NCBI RefSeq assembly: GCF_000328475.2
Contig: NC_026483.1
Coordinates: forward strand, 434,001-498,000
Direction of reading: 5' to 3'
Source: Mycosarcoma maydis
Lineage: Eukaryota; Basidiomycota; Ustilaginomycetes; Ustilaginales
Length of the DNA: 64,000 bases
This document shows, piece after piece, positions 61,001 through 64,000 of the stretch. Under the pieces are notes generated by a model. The model saw nothing but the letters and a program-made list of their open reading frames with translations. It searched no databases and had not been told where the DNA came from. Both the position numbers and the translations under genes were made by a program. The number at the start of each line of letters is the position of its first letter. Position 1 is the first letter of the stretch.

Positions 61001-62370
61001 CTTTGGTAGCTAACGAAAAGCCGACGCCAACATCCACGCGTTCAGGCACGTTGCTTCAAAAGAGCATCAGCAACAACAGCAACGGCTCGACATCTGTGTT
61101 GCCAAGTATCGCAGAGGCGTCTACGCCGACCCGTGCCGGAAGTCGGCCGTACATAGCGCGAGGGCCTAGTCGACGCCGTCATGCTGGCTCTTTCAGCGCT
61201 CAGGATCTGGCCCAAGGTGCAGCGATGACGCCCAGTACCAGCAATCAGCCTCCTTTTAACCTCGAAGATCTACAGGCTGCGTCTGCCTACAACACGCCAG
61301 CGCGTGGTGCAAGAAACCGCCGTCAGGGGAGCATGGGCAACAGCGCAAGCAGCGCTGCCGCATTTGCCCACTCCGACACGTCCGACCGCAGCGCTGTGGT
61401 GGATGGGATCCAGTCAACTGCACCAAGCACACCTGGCGGCAGCGCTTCAACCACACCCGCGCTACGCAACACGTACGCTACACCAGGCGCAATGAGCACA
61501 CCTGCCTCATCGAGACAGAAGCGTTCCGGCTCTAACGCCAGCTCGGCGATGGAAACAGGTACCCCGCCGGCTACTGGTACAACCAAACGCGCATTGCCTG
61601 CTGCTATGACTTCGTCAGTAAACGCGGCAACAGCTGTCGTGCCCACAGCGGCGGGAAGCAGACTGCGAACTGCAGTGTCGGACCCCAAGATCACGATCGA
61701 TGATCATCTTCTCGAGATGGTCGACAACATCACCAAGTTGTCGGCACGTGTCTGGTCGCTGCTGTTCGAACATCTCCGTTCGGCGGGTATCGACGATCCG
61801 TCTACAACTGCGTCTGAGCCTTCACCGGTCGAGGATCAGCCGGGCCTAGCATCAGATGAAGCGCAAGGACCTGAATCTGACGGCGAAAAGGATGTCACGC
61901 AAGACAAAATCGCTGCTGATGCAAGCGACGAGCTTGCTCAAAAACTTCGCGAGTTGCGAGAGCTTGCACAGATTACCGACGACCTTACCTCGCAGCTGAG
62001 ATCAACGTATTTACGAGCTCGTGAGGAGGAGCAGCGAGGGATTTCGATCAACGAAGATGTTGTGGCGGACTCGCAAACAGCTGTAGAGAGCGATGCATGG
62101 CCCAACTCGGAAGCGATCGAGGAACTCAGAGCCACGCCGGCGATCACAGCAACGTCGCCGGACAAAATCACACCAGCGACAGCCACAGAGCTCTTTGACG
62201 ATTCGCACCAATTTGTGCGCGCGATCGTCAACACTTCGACGCTCATTAAGGCGATCAGCATCTCACACGAGTTTCCAAGGGATGTTAGGAGGTTGTTGGG
62301 TCAAGTGGCTCAGGCGTGTTCGAATTTGACGGTGTATTTGTTGTGGTTGAGTCCGAGTAACGTTGCGTAA
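58087..62370 (+). CDS. SOG2: RAM-pathway leucine-rich-repeat protein Sog2
   Basis: The 1427-residue intronless protein has an Ala/Ser-rich start. A block of leucine-rich repeats lies at about 195-330 (for example LAIGYNHLTRLPDTFAELSN and LRVLSMNANRLTELPSWIGK). A long disordered Ser/Gln region follows, and the C-terminal Sog2 region runs from about 785 to the end, with VLKFVDGTRGVLFALSQIHA and DDHLLEMVDNITKLSARVWS. Sog2 is the scaffold of the RAM network with Cbk1/Mob2 and Kic1, controlling polarised growth, cell separation and, in dimorphic fungi, the yeast-hypha switch. The start at 58087 has a GCCGCC-like context. The two diagnostic regions make the assignment strong. Confidence 0.94.
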   Translation: MHVTQRSARATTAVPPSASASEALGRGASSNAPAGIAGIGAGRPGATTSYRSFASADHRAHHDYKTAPHRNAFDSAQPPDVSQAYGDLPSAQSTSPFDTQSRAVDVTTSPSSSSLHSSQSMQPLLKTSIDSAASVSANSSSSSNSRAISEAELLAFIEQKRTEATTVNVGKQSKLPPNYGRDRGVQSKSAIDSSNPLDTLDLCHKRIDRVTDVLVDSMKDQVVRLAIGYNHLTRLPDTFAELSNLRYLNIRANNFAHLPDCVTKMPNLEILDLSRNKVRKLPELPGRLLALRVLSMNANRLTELPSWIGKMKHLRILKLDNNPLQWPPPHISKMPNVAPPKPPSSSGSSSVAEREKVKRFEDRQMLVWIAKLRSWINDPANQPQRSEVKTSEQQTATESKFRAQESSEVRAQVDNTPSTEHADFPPSQSDGLMSLQVQVPQSLSDRTLRPDAAEIMPSDALQTSSASTAPIEAHALSPGLLPSLVPRSQNVDNDSTQAEGTISSTLRGVSSLHSAQQRMLNSQTPSTSTAEASTDHQSRLAGRIVHEDRDARQHARNNSHSVAQDIVATHQMESRRSLKSKKSLPDLRKSHQDILQERRDALADLNPPDSAQQSNHQKLDDSNQDYGCLSGPSSSASIPTAIAVAADNTDAPSTLPHNAVTQLSDKKPSLQARRVARPSLGNGLVSSSDRQGYESAMSGPLNAPQLSVTNQGGGLRKLSLPTVGATQAAAEAAAAALAARHGYNHSPARFDAGHGRVASDRGDNNWPSRSGSPTVNVPCTAADQERNSYFRRLSTLSPSTISKAVPVPVLKFVDGTRGVLFALSQIHAAIGQFMTPVIDERISSQFHRLLDISNGSVANLINALDRFDSLSRRGTPDPSVIRGVLITCKDSVITFRKLISVLQLQLRALQSSSDVRYARTLLLMLYGSMAEVSNSWTEMAPLVEAVQPYLTQADLESGSPASSEAVNTGTCALVANEKPTPTSTRSGTLLQKSISNNSNGSTSVLPSIAEASTPTRAGSRPYIARGPSRRRHAGSFSAQDLAQGAAMTPSTSNQPPFNLEDLQAASAYNTPARGARNRRQGSMGNSASSAAAFAHSDTSDRSAVVDGIQSTAPSTPGGSASTTPALRNTYATPGAMSTPASSRQKRSGSNASSAMETGTPPATGTTKRALPAAMTSSVNAATAVVPTAAGSRLRTAVSDPKITIDDHLLEMVDNITKLSARVWSLLFEHLRSAGIDDPSTTASEPSPVEDQPGLASDEAQGPESDGEKDVTQDKIAADASDELAQKLRELRELAQITDDLTSQLRSTYLRAREEEQRGISINEDVVADSQTAVESDAWPNSEAIEELRATPAITATSPDKITPATATELFDDSHQFVRAIVNTSTLIKAISISHEFPRDVRRLLGQVAQACSNLTVYLLWLSPSNVA

Positions 62371-62520
62371 GCACAGGACGGGACAGGGGAACAAGCTGGT
62401 AAGGAGAGAAGGGGTGACATCCACAACTTGGCTCTTGCAATCTGATGTGCTGTGTTGATCTCGGAATGGGACGATGAGCGTGTGCATACGTGTTCGAGAT
62501 CAGATGGAGGAGAATTTTGT

Positions 62521-64000
62521 TCAGACCATGACGATGCCGTTACCGGAACCTACTTCGGCTGGATTGATGGCGGCGTTTCGGATCAATTGTTCGGCCAAGC
62601 GCTTGACGTCGTCGTCGTCGGTGTGGGCAGCGCGTTTCGCCATGGACCTAGCGTAAGCCTGGACGGGATCCAATTCGGCCTCGCCTGGTCTGGCGCCCAT
62701 TCCGCCAGCGACAGGTTTGGTCCTCCAGTTGAACAGATAGAACCTCAAGAAGCCATCTCCTGGGCCGAACTTCTGTTGCTGCAGAAACAGCGCGTTGTCC
62801 ATCACAGTGACGCAGTTGACCACGTCAAAGTCGTGATCGCGCGCGATAATCAGGAGCGTGTTAATGAGCAGGTTGAGACGCGTCTTGAGCGCAGTCTTGA
62901 TGTGTGCAGGCTCGCTATCCCACGCAGCAACGCGCGCTTCGTCGGCAAGCTCGCAAGATGTCAGATTCGTCAGCGAGTTGCATTGCCATGCGGCCTTTCC
63001 GGCTGCCAGCGCCACAGCACGTTCCGAGCTTGGCTGCGAAGTCGACGCTCGTCCGGTCTCGGCGTCACAAACACCGGACGAATCAGAATCGCAATCGCAA
63101 TCGCCCTGGAACACCACGTCCGTCGCGTAGTAGAAGAGGTACGCTGCATTCAGACTCTGGTGCTTGTCGCTGTCCAAAATGCTCGAAGGCAGCGAGTAGA
63201 ACGCGAACATATCCGTGATTCGACCCTCGCTATTTTCGACCACATACGTCCACGTCACTTGCCCCTTCCTGCCCCGACCACCTTGACATGCTTCACCACG
63301 TCCACTGAGTAGGATGTGTTCAACCTCGTGGTCGCTGAATCGAGGAGCCATGTCGAACCGTCGCATATATCGACGCATCAGCTTACCCACTTGTGCCACA
63401 TCGCGCCGCTCCATTTCCCTCAACCCGGGCAGGTTGGTCTTTGCGGGCAGCTCAAAGCGCTTGACATGCGCTTCCATCGACATGTTGTGCGGGATCGCCG
63501 AAAATCCAATCTCGGCCAACTTCTTGGCATTGATCGTTCGATGATAGTACCTCGAGCACGACACTGGAGTGGGCAGAACAGAACCGACCGTATAGATGGC
63601 GTGGAAGACGCCCGTAAGATGACACTGTCTCGTCACTTCCTTGATGAGGACGGGAGCCAGACGTTTGGATCGAAGCTTCTTGTGGACGCACAAGAAGTTG
63701 ATCTCGGTTGATTGGTACGATTTCTCGCGCACTCTGAGCTCATGTGGAATTCCGCTGATGAAAGCGACCAGCTTCTTGGTCGAAGCAACGCGCACTCCGA
63801 TGTGCCACGTCTTTTGGTAGCCTGGGTGCTTGAGCACCCAATGCAGGAATTCGGGGCTGTAATCGAATCTGAACGTGGCATCGTCGTCCTCGACATAGTT
63901 GGCGCTGAGCAAGTCGTAGACCTCCTTCAACTCGCCTTCGTTGTCAACGTCGATCATGACCCATTCAAAGTCGGCGGGCAACGGGTAAGGTTCCTGTCGA
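62521..64000 (-). CDS. NMT1: N-myristoyltransferase, N-terminus beyond right edge
   Basis: The frame is open to the right edge, where it reads RQEPYPLPADFEWV, the usual entry to the catalytic domain; only the N-terminal tail is missing. Visible hallmarks are HIGVRVASTKKLVAFISGIP, the myristoyl-CoA site block EINFLCVHKKLRSKRLAPVL, and the peptide-site part IYTVGSVLPTPVSCSRYYHR. The C-terminus GNGIVMV carries the C-terminal carboxylate that acts in catalysis in this family. The enzyme moves myristate from myristoyl-CoA to N-terminal glycines of cytosolic proteins and is essential in fungi. An acidic Cys/Asp/Ser insert of about 50 residues (CDCDSDSSGVCDAE) interrupts the second half. The 3' end is 150 bases from SOG2's stop. 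Confidence 0.95.
   Translation of the reverse strand, partial: RQEPYPLPADFEWVMIDVDNEGELKEVYDLLSANYVEDDDATFRFDYSPEFLHWVLKHPGYQKTWHIGVRVASTKKLVAFISGIPHELRVREKSYQSTEINFLCVHKKLRSKRLAPVLIKEVTRQCHLTGVFHAIYTVGSVLPTPVSCSRYYHRTINAKKLAEIGFSAIPHNMSMEAHVKRFELPAKTNLPGLREMERRDVAQVGKLMRRYMRRFDMAPRFSDHEVEHILLSGRGEACQGGRGRKGQVTWTYVVENSEGRITDMFAFYSLPSSILDSDKHQSLNAAYLFYYATDVVFQGDCDCDSDSSGVCDAETGRASTSQPSSERAVALAAGKAAWQCNSLTNLTSCELADEARVAAWDSEPAHIKTALKTRLNLLINTLLIIARDHDFDVVNCVTVMDNALFLQQQKFGPGDGFLRFYLFNWRTKPVAGGMGARPGEAELDPVQAYARSMAKRAAHTDDDDVKRLAEQLIRNAAINPAEVGSGNGIVMV

Overview
The window is about 64 kb of eukaryotic nuclear DNA from a basidiomycete fungus, most likely a smut of the Ustilaginales (Ustilago maydis or a close relative). 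The reasons are compact, mostly intron-free genes, a few short GT-AG introns of about 70-120 nt, a moderately high GC content, and a gene set (Miro/GEM1, RAM-pathway SOG2, PEX10, LUC7, DIM1, N-myristoyltransferase) whose protein lengths and low-complexity inserts look smut-like. The species call is an inference. I found no rRNA, tRNA, CRISPR array or recognisable transposon.

Layout. 0-9 kb: the 3' end of an adenylate-forming reductase (+), then PBP1/ataxin-2 (-) and GEM1 (-). 10-15 kb: a poorly resolved small multi-exon gene (-) and a USP7/Ubp15-type deubiquitinase (-). 15-19.4 kb: a gene-free stretch. 19.4-27 kb: a membrane-anchored SH3 protein (+), PEX10 (-), a nitroreductase (+) and a three-exon COX12 (-). 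27-34 kb: an RNA-processing neighbourhood with PRP18 (+), an Ies4-like INO80 subunit (-), DIM1 (-, three exons) and LUC7 (-, three exons). 34-41 kb: a JJJ1-type J-protein carrying an embedded ChaC domain (+), a secreted protein (+) and a DSC3-type Golgi E3-ligase subunit (+) with a broken reading frame. 41-50 kb: a Zn2Cys6 transcription factor (-), SWD2 (+) and a sphingolipid delta-4 desaturase (+). 50-64 kb: a GPI-anchored protein (-), ALG2 (-), a conserved unknown (+), a zinc-finger/G-patch protein (-), SOG2 (+) and NMT1 (-, cut by the right edge).

Most genes are housekeeping and act in separate pathways: splicing, mRNA regulation, mitochondrial transport and respiration, ER glycosylation, sphingolipids, peroxisomes, ubiquitin and polarity signalling. 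There is no operon-like logic, although PRP18, DIM1 and LUC7 lie within 6.3 kb. Five genes were rebuilt across introns by hand: the SH3 protein, COX12, DIM1, LUC7 and SWD2. Two secretory-pathway genes were also joined: the secreted protein at 38 kb and the GPI protein at 50 kb.

The two strongest observations are these. First, a glutathione-degrading-type ChaC domain is inserted, in one uninterrupted frame, between the two zinc fingers of a ribosome-biogenesis J-protein. Second, a heptamer-based, palindrome-forming repeat family (core TCGTGA/TCACGA) is scattered through promoter-containing intergenic spaces and is nearly missing from coding sequence and from spaces between convergent genes.
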